In this document: piece after piece, positions 1 through 7,003 of the stretch
Position numbering within the stretch: the stretch's first letter is position 1
How the letters are laid out: each line of letters starts with the position of its first letter
Source: Thermaceae bacterium
GTDB taxonomy: Bacteria > Deinococcota > Deinococci > Deinococcales > Marinithermaceae
Direction of reading: 5' to 3'
Length of the DNA stretch: 12,695 nucleotides
NCBI GenBank assembly: GCA_027023345.1
Contig: JALVVO010000106.1
Coordinates: 1 to 12,695 of the forward strand
The notes under the pieces: generated by a model
The model's database searches: none
What the model was told of the DNA's origin: nothing
What the model saw: only the letters and a program-made list of their open reading frames with translations
Translations under genes and position numbers: made by a program

Positions 1-1539
1 CTGGCCCACCCGGTGGAGGACCTCGTCGGCCGAAAGCACCCGGCTGCCCCTGAGGTGGGCCCTTAGCTGCTGGTGGGCGACGAGGTCGAGGTAGCGCCTC
101 AAAGGGCTCGTCACCTGGGCGTAGGCGGATAGGCCCAGACCGGCGTGGGGCAGGGGCGTCTTCCGGTAAACGGTGCGGGAAAGAAGTTTTCGCTGGGCAA
201 AGCTCCGCGCGATCGGGTCCTCGGGGAGGGGGCGCGAGGGGTCCCTTCGTTCCTGGGTGGAAAAGGGAAAGGGCACCCCCGCCGCCTCCGCATATTGGGC
301 CGCGGCCTCCCCCGCCGCGAGCATCAGCTCCCGCACCAAAAACCGCGAGCGGTAAGGGGGAATGGGTACGAGCTCGACCCGCTCCCCCACCAGGCGCACC
401 TTGACCTCGGGCAGCTCGACCCGGGCCGCCCCGGCCGCAAGCCGCCTTCGGAAGAAGGCCTCGGCGCGCGCGTAAAGCTCCGCGAAGGGGGACTCGAGGA
501 GGCGCTCTTCGGCCTCGGCGTAGGCGAGGCGCTCGACCCGGACCCAGGAGGTAAAGACGCGAACGCCCTGGGGCTCGCCGTCCTCGAGGCGAAACGCGAA
601 GGTAAGCGCCCGGCTCCGCTCCCCCCGGCCCAGGGCGGCCTCGGCCAAAAGACCCTCGGGCAGCATCGGCACCACCCCTTCGGGGAGGTAGAGCGCGCTC
701 CCCCGCTCCCGGGCGGCAAGGTCGGCGGCCGAATCCGGCCGCACCCAGGCGGCCACGTCGGCGACGTGCACGAGGACCTCGCCCTCGTGGAAGGAAAGGG
801 CGTCGTCGGCGTCGCCCGAGGCGGGGTCGTCGTCGATGGCGTAGGCGGAAAGGGCGGTGAGGTCCACCCGGCCCTCGTCGTCGGGCGCCTCCCACGGGGC
901 CTCGGGCGCCTCGGTCGCCACCCGGTAGCGCGCCGGGTAGGGGTTTTGGAGGAGCGTCCAGTACCCGAGGCGAAGGAGGAGTTCGTGGGCCTCCTCGGGG
1001 GCCTCCTTCAGCCCGAGGGCTCGCATCACCCGCGAGCGCTCCGCGCGCCCGAGGGCCACGGCCTCGACCTCGGCGAGGAAGGGGCGGTCCTCTTCGAGGT
1101 AGCGCCCCTCCCGAAAACGCCGGACCGCGGCGGTCAGGCGGGCCTCCTCCTTGGCCCTTCGCTCTGCCTCGGCGAGGAGGCGCTCGGCCTCGGCCCGGGA
1201 TCGGGGCTCCACCTTCCCGCCCTCTAGGCGGAACCAGGGCGAGGAAAGGAGCGCTCTATAGAGGCTCCAGGCCGCTTCCGGCGTGGCCTCCGGCAGGACC
1301 AGGGCGAGGAAGTCGGCGAAGGGAAGCGGGGGTTCGCCCTCGAGCACCGCGTAGGCCTCGGCGAGGTCGGGGGTGGCCGCGGACCCAAGCGGCAACCGGG
1401 CGGGCCCGGGGTGGAGGCAGACGAGGTCCTTCTCGCGGACCCGCCGGGTCCCCGCCTCGGTCTCGATCAGAACCCGCGGCCCCACCTCCCGCACCACCGC
1501 CGGCCGACCGCGAAACGCCACCAGGGCTCCCGCACGCAT
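1..1539 (-). CDS. RNase II-family (RNB domain) 3'-5' exoribonuclease, C-terminus beyond window
   Basis: This frame is open from the ATG at 1539 to the window edge (513 codons). The protein should degrade RNA processively from the 3' end in the cytoplasm. Residues 1-45 look like a small SH3-like beta domain, and about 70-125 could be a winged helix. The RNB domain starts near residue 225, with the acidic cluster IDDDPASGDADDAL at 235-248; D237, D243, D245 and D246 have the spacing of the metal-binding Asp residues of E. coli RNase II. HVADVAAWVRP and LPEGVVPMLPE follow, and TSPLRRYLDLVAHQQ begins at residue 477. The first 225 residues show no obvious tandem cold-shock domains, which resembles the Deinococcus radiodurans DrII type (HTH domain in place of the CSDs) rather than RNase R. 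The S1 domain would lie outside the window. ATG 1539 has no Shine-Dalgarno; a TTG two codons upstream is a weaker alternative. Family assignment is secure, subfamily is inference. Confidence 0.92.
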   Translation of the reverse strand, partial: MRAGALVAFRGRPAVVREVGPRVLIETEAGTRRVREKDLVCLHPGPARLPLGSAATPDLAEAYAVLEGEPPLPFADFLALVLPEATPEAAWSLYRALLSSPWFRLEGGKVEPRSRAEAERLLAEAERRAKEEARLTAAVRRFREGRYLEEDRPFLAEVEAVALGRAERSRVMRALGLKEAPEEAHELLLRLGYWTLLQNPYPARYRVATEAPEAPWEAPDDEGRVDLTALSAYAIDDDPASGDADDALSFHEGEVLVHVADVAAWVRPDSAADLAARERGSALYLPEGVVPMLPEGLLAEAALGRGERSRALTFAFRLEDGEPQGVRVFTSWVRVERLAYAEAEERLLESPFAELYARAEAFFRRRLAAGAARVELPEVKVRLVGERVELVPIPPYRSRFLVRELMLAAGEAAAQYAEAAGVPFPFSTQERRDPSRPLPEDPIARSFAQRKLLSRTVYRKTPLPHAGLGLSAYAQVTSPLRRYLDLVAHQQLRAHLRGSRVLSADEVLHRVGQ

Positions 1540-1548
1540 GGCGCAAAA

Positions 1549-1554
1549 AGCATA
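1549..1554 (-). promoter_or_regulatory. Putative -10 element (TATGCT) of the RNase gene
   Basis: TATGCT on the minus strand fits the TANNNT pattern and ends 9 nt before the ATG at 1539. A transcript starting about 7 nt downstream would have almost no leader. No Shine-Dalgarno precedes the ATG and no convincing -35 is visible. Confidence 0.4.
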
Positions 1555-1557
1555 GGG

Positions 1558-1563
1558 TAAACT
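1558..1563 (+). promoter_or_regulatory. Putative -10 element (TAAACT) of the S9-M48 operon, probably leaderless
   Basis: TAAACT fits TANNNT and leaves 5 nt before the ATG at 1569, so transcription would begin at or next to the A of ATG. A GGAG at 1564-1567 is only 1 nt from the ATG, too close to work as a Shine-Dalgarno. An alternative TANNNT, TAGGGT, lies at 1553-1558. Leaderless genes with a -10 directly upstream are known to be common in Deinococcus and Thermus. Confidence 0.45.
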
Positions 1564-1568
1564 GGAGC

Positions 1569-3404
1569 ATGGAGCAAATACCGCTGGAAGAGCTCTTCGG
1601 CGACCCCGCCGTGATGCAGGTCCATGTCAGCCCAAACGGGCGCTTCCTCAGCTACATCGCCCCGGCGGACGGGGTAAAGAACCTCTTCGTCGAGGACCGA
1701 AGCACCGGCGAGGTCCGGCAGGTCACTAATGACCAAGACCGCGGCATCCTCTGGGCCGGCTGGCTCTATAGCGGCGACCTCATTTACATCCAGGACAAGG
1801 ACGGCGACGAGAACTGGCGGATCTACGCGACCCCTCCCGAGGGGGGTAAGGCCCGGCTCTTGACCCCCGGGGAGCAGGTCCAGGCCCGCCCCATGGGGCT
1901 CGCCCCCGACCGCCCGGACGAGCTCCTCGTGGGCCTGAACGACCGCGACCCCCGCTTCCACGACCTCTACGTGGTGAACGCCCGCACCGGCGAGCGCCGC
2001 CTGGTGCTCGAAAACCCAGGCTTCATCGGCATCCTCGCCGACGAGCGGTTTCGCCCCCGCGTCGCCTACCGCCAGACCGAGGACGGCGGCGGCGAGCTCT
2101 TCGTCTACGAGGATGGCGAGTGGCGGCCCTTCCTGCGCTGGAGCTTGGAGGACGACCTCGGCACCCGACCGATCGAGGTCCGGGGCGACGACCTCTACCT
2201 GCTCGCCTCGATCGGCCGCGACACCTCGGCGCTGGTAAAAAAGAACCTCAAGACCGGCGAGGAAGAGGTCCTCGCCGCCGACCCCGACTACGACCTCGCC
2301 ACCTTCACCGAGAAGGGGGAGACCTTCCTCTTCCACCCCAAGAAGCCCCGCCCCGAGGCGATCGGCGTGCCCCGGGAACGGCTCGGCTGGATCGTGCTCG
2401 ACCCAGAGTTAGGGGCCGACTTCGCCCGCCTCGGGGAGCTCGAGGGCGACGTCTACGTCACGAGCCGCACCCTCGACGACGGCACCTGGGTCGTTTTCGA
2501 GGACCAGGACGACAAAAGCGGCCGCTACTGGCTCTACGACCGGAGGAAAAAGGCCCTCACCCCCTATAAGGAGACCCGGCCTTGGCTATCCCGGTATCGC
2601 CTCGCGAAGAAGCGGCCGGTGCGCTTTTTCGCCCGGGACGGGCTTGAGCTCGAGGGCTACCTCACCCTGCCCCCGGAAGGGGAAGCGAAAAACCTTCCGG
2701 CGGTGATCCTCCCCCACGGCGGCCCCTGGTGGCGGGACCAGTGGGGCTTCGACCCCTGGACCCAGTGGCTCGCGAACCGCGGCTTCGCCGTGCTTCAGGT
2801 CAACTTCCGGGGCTCCACCGGCTACGGCAAGGCCCACCTGAACGCCGGCAACAAGGAGTGGGGGGGCAAGATGCAGGACGACCTCACCGACGGCGCCCGC
2901 TGGCTGATCGAAAAGGGGATCGCCGACCCCAAGCGCATCGCCATCATGGGCGGCTCCTACGGCGGCTACGCCACCCTCGCCGGCCTCGCCTTTACCCCCG
3001 AGCTCTATGCCGCCGGGGTGGACCTCGTCGGCCCCTCGAACCTCTTTACCTTCATCGAGAGCATTCCCCCCTACTGGAAGCCGATGCTCGCTCTGCTTTA
3101 CCACCGGGTCGGCCATCCCGAGAAAGATAAGGAGCTATTGCGGGCGCGCTCGCCGCTCTTTTCCGCCGACCGGATTCAGGCCCCCCTCCTCATCGGCCAG
3201 GGCAAGAACGACCCCCGGGTCAAGCGGGAGGAGAGTCTCCAGATCGTCGAGGCGCTAAGGGCGCGGGGCAAGCCGGTGGAGTACGTCGAGTACCCTGACG
3301 AGGGCCACGGGTTCGTGAAGGAGGAGAACCGGCTGGACTTCTTCCGCCGGGCGGAGGCCTTCCTGCAAAAATACCTGGGGGCTTTCGATGGCGGACCTGC
3401 CTAG
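1569..3404 (+). CDS. S9 family (prolyl oligopeptidase/acylaminoacyl-peptidase-like) serine peptidase
   Basis: A 611-residue enzyme expected to cleave short peptides or release N-terminal residues. No signal peptide is seen, so it is likely cytoplasmic. The N-terminal part (about 1-345) reads as the S9 beta-propeller, with SPNGRFLSYIAP-type blade repeats and many Asp/Gly turns. The alpha/beta-hydrolase domain (about 355-606) carries the oxyanion-region HGGP at 383-386, the nucleophile elbow GGSYGG with Ser463, Asp548 in GKNDPRV and His580 in DEGHGF: a full catalytic triad. Length matches S9C enzymes. The ATG at 1569 is chosen because the N-terminus MEQIPLEELFGDP matches the usual family opening, although it lacks a properly spaced Shine-Dalgarno. 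The stop codon overlaps the start of the M48 gene by 17 nt. Exact specificity (dipeptidyl, acylaminoacyl or oligopeptidase) cannot be read from sequence. Confidence 0.95.
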   Translation: MEQIPLEELFGDPAVMQVHVSPNGRFLSYIAPADGVKNLFVEDRSTGEVRQVTNDQDRGILWAGWLYSGDLIYIQDKDGDENWRIYATPPEGGKARLLTPGEQVQARPMGLAPDRPDELLVGLNDRDPRFHDLYVVNARTGERRLVLENPGFIGILADERFRPRVAYRQTEDGGGELFVYEDGEWRPFLRWSLEDDLGTRPIEVRGDDLYLLASIGRDTSALVKKNLKTGEEEVLAADPDYDLATFTEKGETFLFHPKKPRPEAIGVPRERLGWIVLDPELGADFARLGELEGDVYVTSRTLDDGTWVVFEDQDDKSGRYWLYDRRKKALTPYKETRPWLSRYRLAKKRPVRFFARDGLELEGYLTLPPEGEAKNLPAVILPHGGPWWRDQWGFDPWTQWLANRGFAVLQVNFRGSTGYGKAHLNAGNKEWGGKMQDDLTDGARWLIEKGIADPKRIAIMGGSYGGYATLAGLAFTPELYAAGVDLVGPSNLFTFIESIPPYWKPMLALLYHRVGHPEKDKELLRARSPLFSADRIQAPLLIGQGKNDPRVKREESLQIVEALRARGKPVEYVEYPDEGHGFVKEENRLDFFRRAEAFLQKYLGAFDGGPA

Positions 3405-4509
3405 CCAAATCTACGCCGAGCTCGGCGAGGAAGGCGTCCAGAAGGCCCGCTGGCAGGAGAAGATGCGCGCGGCGGGCTTCCTCCTGCACCTGCTTTTCCT
3501 CGTCGCCTACGTCGCCCTGTGGCTCCTTGCCGGCTGGGCCGCGGCCGCGGCGCGGTGGACCGGGGAGAACCCCTGGCTCCTCGCCCTGCTCTTCTTGGCC
3601 GGCGAAGCCGTTTTTACCTTCCCCCTCAGCTACCTTAGCCGCTGGGTCGAGCTCCGGCTGGGCACGAACCGGCAGTCGTTCGGGGGCTGGGTGCTCGACT
3701 GGCTCAAGAACAGCGCCTTAAACGTCCTCCTGATGGGCCTGCTCTTCGGCACCGCCTTCGCCCTCTTCGAGCGCTGGCCCGAGGCGGCGTTCCTCGGCGC
3801 GCTGGCGGTATCGGCGGCGTTCGCCCTCGTGCTCTTCGCCCTGCAGCCGCTCGTGCTGCGCATGAACTATAAGACCGAGCCCCTCGAGGACCCCGAGCTA
3901 AGGGCAAGAATCGGCGCCGTGTTCGAAAAGGCGGGCGTGCCCTTGAAAGGCCTTTACCTGGTGCGCGCCGGGGAAAAGACGAGCCGGGGGAACGCCGCCG
4001 TCGTCCCCAAGGCCGGGGGCTACGAGGTCGTCTTCTACGACAACCTCTTGGAGGCCCTGGACCCCGACGCCCTGGCCTTCGTCGTCGCCCACGAGCTCGG
4101 CCACGTCAAGCACCGCGACATCAGCCTGAAGCTCGCCGCGTTCGCCGTACTGCTCTTTTTGGCGCTTCTATCCGGCCAGGCCGCGGTGGGGTTTTTCGCG
4201 CCGGCGCTCGAGCTCGAGCCCACCTCGGTCGCCGCGCTGCCCCTCTTCTACCTGGGGGTGATGCTCGCCTTCGCGCTGGGTAGCGTCTTCCTGAACGCCT
4301 ATTCCCGCGCCCGGGAGTACGCCGCGGATCGCTTCGGTTTCGAACTCACCGGGGACCTCGGCGCCTTCGAGCGCAGCTTTGCCGCGCTCGCCAAGCAAAA
4401 CTTCGCCGACCCCGACCCCCCTACCTGGGTGGAGTTCTTGCTCCACGACCACCCCTCGATCAAGCACCGCTGGGAGGCGGGGCGGCGCTACTTCCAGGGG
4501 GCGGACTAG
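3388..4509 (+). CDS. M48 family membrane zinc metallopeptidase (Ste24/CAAX-protease-like)
   Basis: A 373-residue integral membrane peptidase. Hydrophobic segments lie at about 29-55, 61-82, 108-128, 135-156, 247-268 and 283-303. Between the fourth and fifth is the zinc site HELGH (His235, Glu236, His239); Glu310 in SRAREYAADRFG is the expected third ligand, with Asp314 following. The stretch YLSRWVELRLGTNRQSFGGW (82-101) matches the N-terminal membrane region of Ste24-like M48 proteins, and HDHPSIKHR near 353-361 is the usual C-terminal signature. Members act on membrane or membrane-proximal substrates; in bacteria the role is usually quality control, and CAAX processing is not implied. It starts inside the end of the S9 peptidase gene (17-nt overlap, GGGGG about 7 nt before ATG), suggesting translational coupling. 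Its stop TAG overlaps the stop of the convergent next gene. Confidence 0.93.
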   Translation: MADLPSQIYAELGEEGVQKARWQEKMRAAGFLLHLLFLVAYVALWLLAGWAAAAARWTGENPWLLALLFLAGEAVFTFPLSYLSRWVELRLGTNRQSFGGWVLDWLKNSALNVLLMGLLFGTAFALFERWPEAAFLGALAVSAAFALVLFALQPLVLRMNYKTEPLEDPELRARIGAVFEKAGVPLKGLYLVRAGEKTSRGNAAVVPKAGGYEVVFYDNLLEALDPDALAFVVAHELGHVKHRDISLKLAAFAVLLFLALLSGQAAVGFFAPALELEPTSVAALPLFYLGVMLAFALGSVFLNAYSRAREYAADRFGFELTGDLGAFERSFAALAKQNFADPDPPTWVEFLLHDHPSIKHRWEAGRRYFQGAD

Positions 4510-4841
4510 GCGCCGAGCTCGTCCAGCACCCCGAGCACCGGGGTGAGGTACATGAGCGCGGGGCCGCCGTGCATCAGCACCGCCTGCATCGCCGCGTCGA
4601 GGATCTCGGCCCGGCTGGCGCCGTTCTCCAGCGCCCCCCTGACGTGGAAGGCGATGCACCACTCGCACTGGGCGGCGACCGCCAGGGCCACGTTGATGAG
4701 CTCTTTCTCCTTGAGGCCGAGCGGGCTCGGCCGCTCCACCGCGGCCATGAAGGCCTTGAAGGCGCGGATCGCCTCCGGCGTCTCCGCCTCCAGCCGTCCG
4801 AGCAACCGCTGGATCTCCTCGAGTTTCTCCCGGTAGGCCAT
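4506..4841 (-). CDS. Carboxymuconolactone decarboxylase/AhpD-like small protein
   Basis: A 111-residue protein with the CMD-family core. The helix with Cys59-x-x-Cys62 and His66 (AAQCEWCIAFH) is the AhpD-type redox motif, preceded by KEKELINVALAVA and followed by HVRGALENGASRAEILDAAM and the hydrophobic helix near 86-100. AhpD-like members use the CxxC in peroxide or disulfide reduction and usually form trimers or hexamers; the true substrate is unknown. With the CxxC retained, a redox role is likelier than decarboxylation. The ATG at 4841 has a good Shine-Dalgarno, GAGGGGGTGA, ending 4 nt upstream. The gene is monocistronic: the sucCD terminator lies upstream and the M48 gene faces it, with a 4-nt overlap at the stop codons. 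Confidence 0.9.
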   Translation of the reverse strand: MAYREKLEEIQRLLGRLEAETPEAIRAFKAFMAAVERPSPLGLKEKELINVALAVAAQCEWCIAFHVRGALENGASRAEILDAAMQAVLMHGGPALMYLTPVLGVLDELGA

Positions 4842-4861
4842 CGCGTCACCCCCTCGCCGCC

Positions 4862-4867
4862 ATCGTA
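4862..4867 (-). promoter_or_regulatory. Weak candidate -10 (TACGAT) for the AhpD-like gene
   Basis: TACGAT on the minus strand fits TANNNT and lies 20 nt before the ATG at 4841, leaving room for the GGGGGTGA Shine-Dalgarno. No -35 is recognisable. A promoter is needed here because a terminator separates the gene from sucD. Confidence 0.3.
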
Positions 4868-4895
4868 GGGAGCGAGCGCCGGGCGGCGCGTCCTA

Positions 4896-4931
4896 AGAAA
4901 AACCCCGCGGCCCCTTGAGCCGCGGGATTTT
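4896..4931 (-). terminator. Rho-independent terminator of sucCD, probably bidirectional
   Basis: A perfect 7-bp GC stem, CCCGCGG at 4904-4910 with CCGCGGG at 4920-4926, encloses a 9-nt loop. On the minus strand it is followed by one G and five T (4902-4898), giving a normal intrinsic terminator 22 nt beyond the sucD stop. On the plus strand the stem is followed by ATTTT (4927-4931), so it could also stop transcripts coming from the S9-M48 operon. Confidence 0.85.
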
Positions 4932-4947
4932 GCGAAGCCAGGCGAGC

Positions 4948-5814
4948 TCAGCCCAGCTGCTTCTTCACCAGCTCGACGATCTCGTCGATGGTCTCGGCGA
5001 TCGGGACCCCGGCCTCCTCGAAGGCCCGGACCTTGGACTCCGGGGTCCCCACGTCGCCCATGATGATGGCGCCGGCGTGGCCCATGCGCTTGCCCTTGGG
5101 GGCGCTGCGGCCGGAGATGAAGGCGACGACGGGCTTTTTCATGTGCTCCTTGATCCAGGCCGCGGCCTCCTCCTCGTCGGAGCCGCCGATCTCGCCGATG
5201 ACCACCACCGCCTCGGTCTCCGGGTCCTCGTTAAAGAGCGGCAGGAGGTCCTTGAAGGTGGTGCCAATGATGGGGTCGCCGCCGATCCCCACCGTGGTGG
5301 TGGTGCCGAGGCCGGCGTCGGAGAGGGCCGCCGCCGCCTCGTAGGTGAGGGTGCCGGAGCGGCTGATGATCCCCACCTTGCCGCGCTTGAAGACGTGCCC
5401 GGGCATGATGCCGATCTTCGACTCCTCGGCCGAGATCAACCCCGGGCAGTTGCCGCCGATCAGGCGGACGCCGAGGTCCTTGATCTCCTTCACCGCGGCC
5501 ACCATGTCGAGGGTGGGGATGCCCTCGGTGATCAAGACCACGAGCGGCACCCCGGCGTGGGCGGCCTCGAGCGCGGCGTCGGCGGCGGCGAAGGCGGGCA
5601 CGAAGATGATCGAGGCGTCGATCGCGTGCTCCTTCTGGGCCTCCTTGACCGAGTTGTAGACCGGCACCCCGTGGACCTCCTGGCCGCCCTTGCCCGGGGT
5701 GACCCCGGCCACGATCTTGGTGCCGTAGTCGAGCATCTGGCGCGTGTGGAACGACCCCTCGCGGCCGGTAATCCCCTGCACCAGTACGCGGGTGTTTCGA
5801 TCAATCAGGATCAT
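4948..5814 (-). CDS. sucD: Succinyl-CoA synthetase (ADP/GDP-forming) alpha subunit
   Basis: SucD forms the alpha half of succinyl-CoA synthetase, which converts succinyl-CoA, phosphate and NDP to succinate, CoA and NTP in the TCA cycle. The protein is 288 residues, normal for the family. The N-terminal Rossmann CoA-binding domain carries GITGREG (14-20) and TPGKGG (39-44). GGNCPGL (120-126) and the SRSGTLTYE segment (151-159) follow, and the phosphorylated histidine is His246 in GKRMGHAGAI. The ATG at 5814 overlaps the sucC stop in an ATGA quartet, so the two subunits are translationally coupled. Transcription ends at the hairpin just downstream. Unlike Thermus, where malate dehydrogenase is recalled to lie near sucCD, no mdh follows here. 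Confidence 0.98.
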   Translation of the reverse strand: MILIDRNTRVLVQGITGREGSFHTRQMLDYGTKIVAGVTPGKGGQEVHGVPVYNSVKEAQKEHAIDASIIFVPAFAAADAALEAAHAGVPLVVLITEGIPTLDMVAAVKEIKDLGVRLIGGNCPGLISAEESKIGIMPGHVFKRGKVGIISRSGTLTYEAAAALSDAGLGTTTTVGIGGDPIIGTTFKDLLPLFNEDPETEAVVVIGEIGGSDEEEAAAWIKEHMKKPVVAFISGRSAPKGKRMGHAGAIIMGDVGTPESKVRAFEEAGVPIAETIDEIVELVKKQLG

Positions 5815-6947
5815 TGCTGGCCCTCCACCATGGCGACGATCGCCTTCGCGGCCTCGATCGAGGTGGGGTACATGTAGACCGGCTTGCCCTCGAGCAGCTT
5901 CTTGGCCTCCTCCTCGGCGGTGCCGGCGACCCGCATCACCACCGGCACCTTGACGATGCCCTCCTCCAGGGCTTGGATCACGCCCTTCGCCACCTCGTCG
6001 GCGCGGGTGATGCCGCCGAAGATGTTGATGAAGATCCCCTTCACGTCGGGGTCCTTGGAGAGGAGCTTGAGGGCGTTGTAAACCACGTCGGCCTTGGCCC
6101 CGCCGCCGATGTCGAGGAAGTTCGCGGGCTTGCCGCCCACCCGGTTCACCAGGTCCAGGGTGTACATCACGAGACCGGCGCCGTTGCCCAGGATGCCGAT
6201 GTTGCCGGAGAGCTTCACGTAGGCGAAACCGTAGTTTTGGGCCTCGATCTCGAGGGGATGCTCGGCCTCGACCTCGCGAAGCTTGGCCAGGTCGGGGTGG
6301 CGGAAGAGGGCGTTGTCGTCGAGGTCGATCTTGGCGTCCACGGCGACGATCTCGCCGCTAGCGGTGACCACCAGGGGATTGATCTCGGCGAGGAAGGCGT
6401 CCACCCCGACGTAGGCCTTGTAGAGCTTGACCAGGACGTCCGCGAGCTTGTTCAAGTTGCCCTCGAGGCCGGCGTCCAGCACGATCTGCCGCGCCTCGAA
6501 GGGGCGGAGCCCCTTGTGGGGGTCGATCTTGTACTTGACGATGGCCTCGGGCTTCTCCCGGGCCACCTCCTCGATGTCCACGCCCCCTTCCTTGCTCACC
6601 ATCATCACCACGCGCTGGGAGGCGCGATCGAGGATCAGCCCGGCGTAGTACTCCTTGGCGATCTCGGCGGCCTCGGCGACCAGGACCTTCTTCACCGTGA
6701 GGCCCTTGATCTCCATGCCGAGGATCTTCTTCGCCACCTCCTCGGCCTCGGCCGCGTCCTTGGCGAGCTTGACCCCGCCCGCCTTGCCCCGGCCCCCGAC
6801 GTGGACCTGGGCCTTGATCACCACCGTCTTGCCGATCTCCCGGGCGATCTCGCGGGCCTCCTCGGGGGTGTAGGCCACCTTGCCCGGGGGGACCGGGATC
6901 CCGTACCTGGCGAGGATTTCCTTAGCTTGGTATTCGTGGAGCTTCAA
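5811..6947 (-). CDS. sucC: Succinyl-CoA synthetase beta subunit
   Basis: SucC supplies the nucleotide-binding half of succinyl-CoA synthetase. The 378-residue protein opens with LHEYQAKEILARYGIPVP, followed by the ATP-grasp domain (to about 225), which includes QVHVGGRGKAGGVK (47-60) and AEINPLVV (187-194). The C-terminal ligase domain contains GNGAGLVM (254-261), NFLDIGGGA (277-285) and NIFGGITR (308-315). The frame stays open far upstream, to 7919, but only because of base composition. The real start is the TTG at 6947: it yields the canonical N-terminus and is preceded by a near-perfect Shine-Dalgarno, AAGGAGGT. The gene has its own TATAAT upstream and overlaps sucD by 4 nt. No terminator separates it from yacL, so read-through from the clpC operon is possible. 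Whether it prefers ADP or GDP cannot be decided by eye. Confidence 0.97.
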   Translation of the reverse strand: MKLHEYQAKEILARYGIPVPPGKVAYTPEEAREIAREIGKTVVIKAQVHVGGRGKAGGVKLAKDAAEAEEVAKKILGMEIKGLTVKKVLVAEAAEIAKEYYAGLILDRASQRVVMMVSKEGGVDIEEVAREKPEAIVKYKIDPHKGLRPFEARQIVLDAGLEGNLNKLADVLVKLYKAYVGVDAFLAEINPLVVTASGEIVAVDAKIDLDDNALFRHPDLAKLREVEAEHPLEIEAQNYGFAYVKLSGNIGILGNGAGLVMYTLDLVNRVGGKPANFLDIGGGAKADVVYNALKLLSKDPDVKGIFINIFGGITRADEVAKGVIQALEEGIVKVPVVMRVAGTAEEEAKKLLEGKPVYMYPTSIEAAKAIVAMVEGQQ

Positions 6948-6952
6948 CGCCC

Positions 6953-6960
6953 ACCTCCTT
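6953..6960 (-). promoter_or_regulatory. Strong Shine-Dalgarno (AAGGAGGT) that fixes the sucC TTG start
   Basis: AAGGAGGT on the minus strand ends 5 nt before the TTG at 6947. It decides the start against the long upstream open frame and offsets the weak initiation codon. Confidence 0.85.
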
Positions 6961-6972
6961 TTGCCGGAGCGG

Positions 6973-6978
6973 ATTATA
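6973..6978 (-). promoter_or_regulatory. sucCD promoter -10 (perfect TATAAT)
   Basis: A perfect TATAAT on the minus strand lies 25 nt before the sucC start; initiation about 7 nt downstream gives a leader of roughly 19 nt that includes the Shine-Dalgarno. The -35 is poor: the best candidates, CATTGG or TTGGGC, sit near the yacL stop codon at non-ideal spacing. An inverted repeat, GGGGC-5 nt-GCCCC (6990-7004), occupies the spacer and -35 area. Confidence 0.7.
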
Positions 6979-7003
6979 CCGCCCGGATCGGGGCCCAATG
7001 CCC

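Noticed and set aside
145..1227. Long plus-strand open frame (360 codons) antisense to the RNase gene
   Set aside because: Low-complexity Gly/Arg/Pro/Leu translation with no family motif; it mirrors the GC-biased codons of the RNB gene on the other strand.
1256..1570. 104-codon minus-strand frame over the start of the RNase gene
   Set aside because: A different frame from the RNB protein, with low-complexity Gly/Arg/Pro content.
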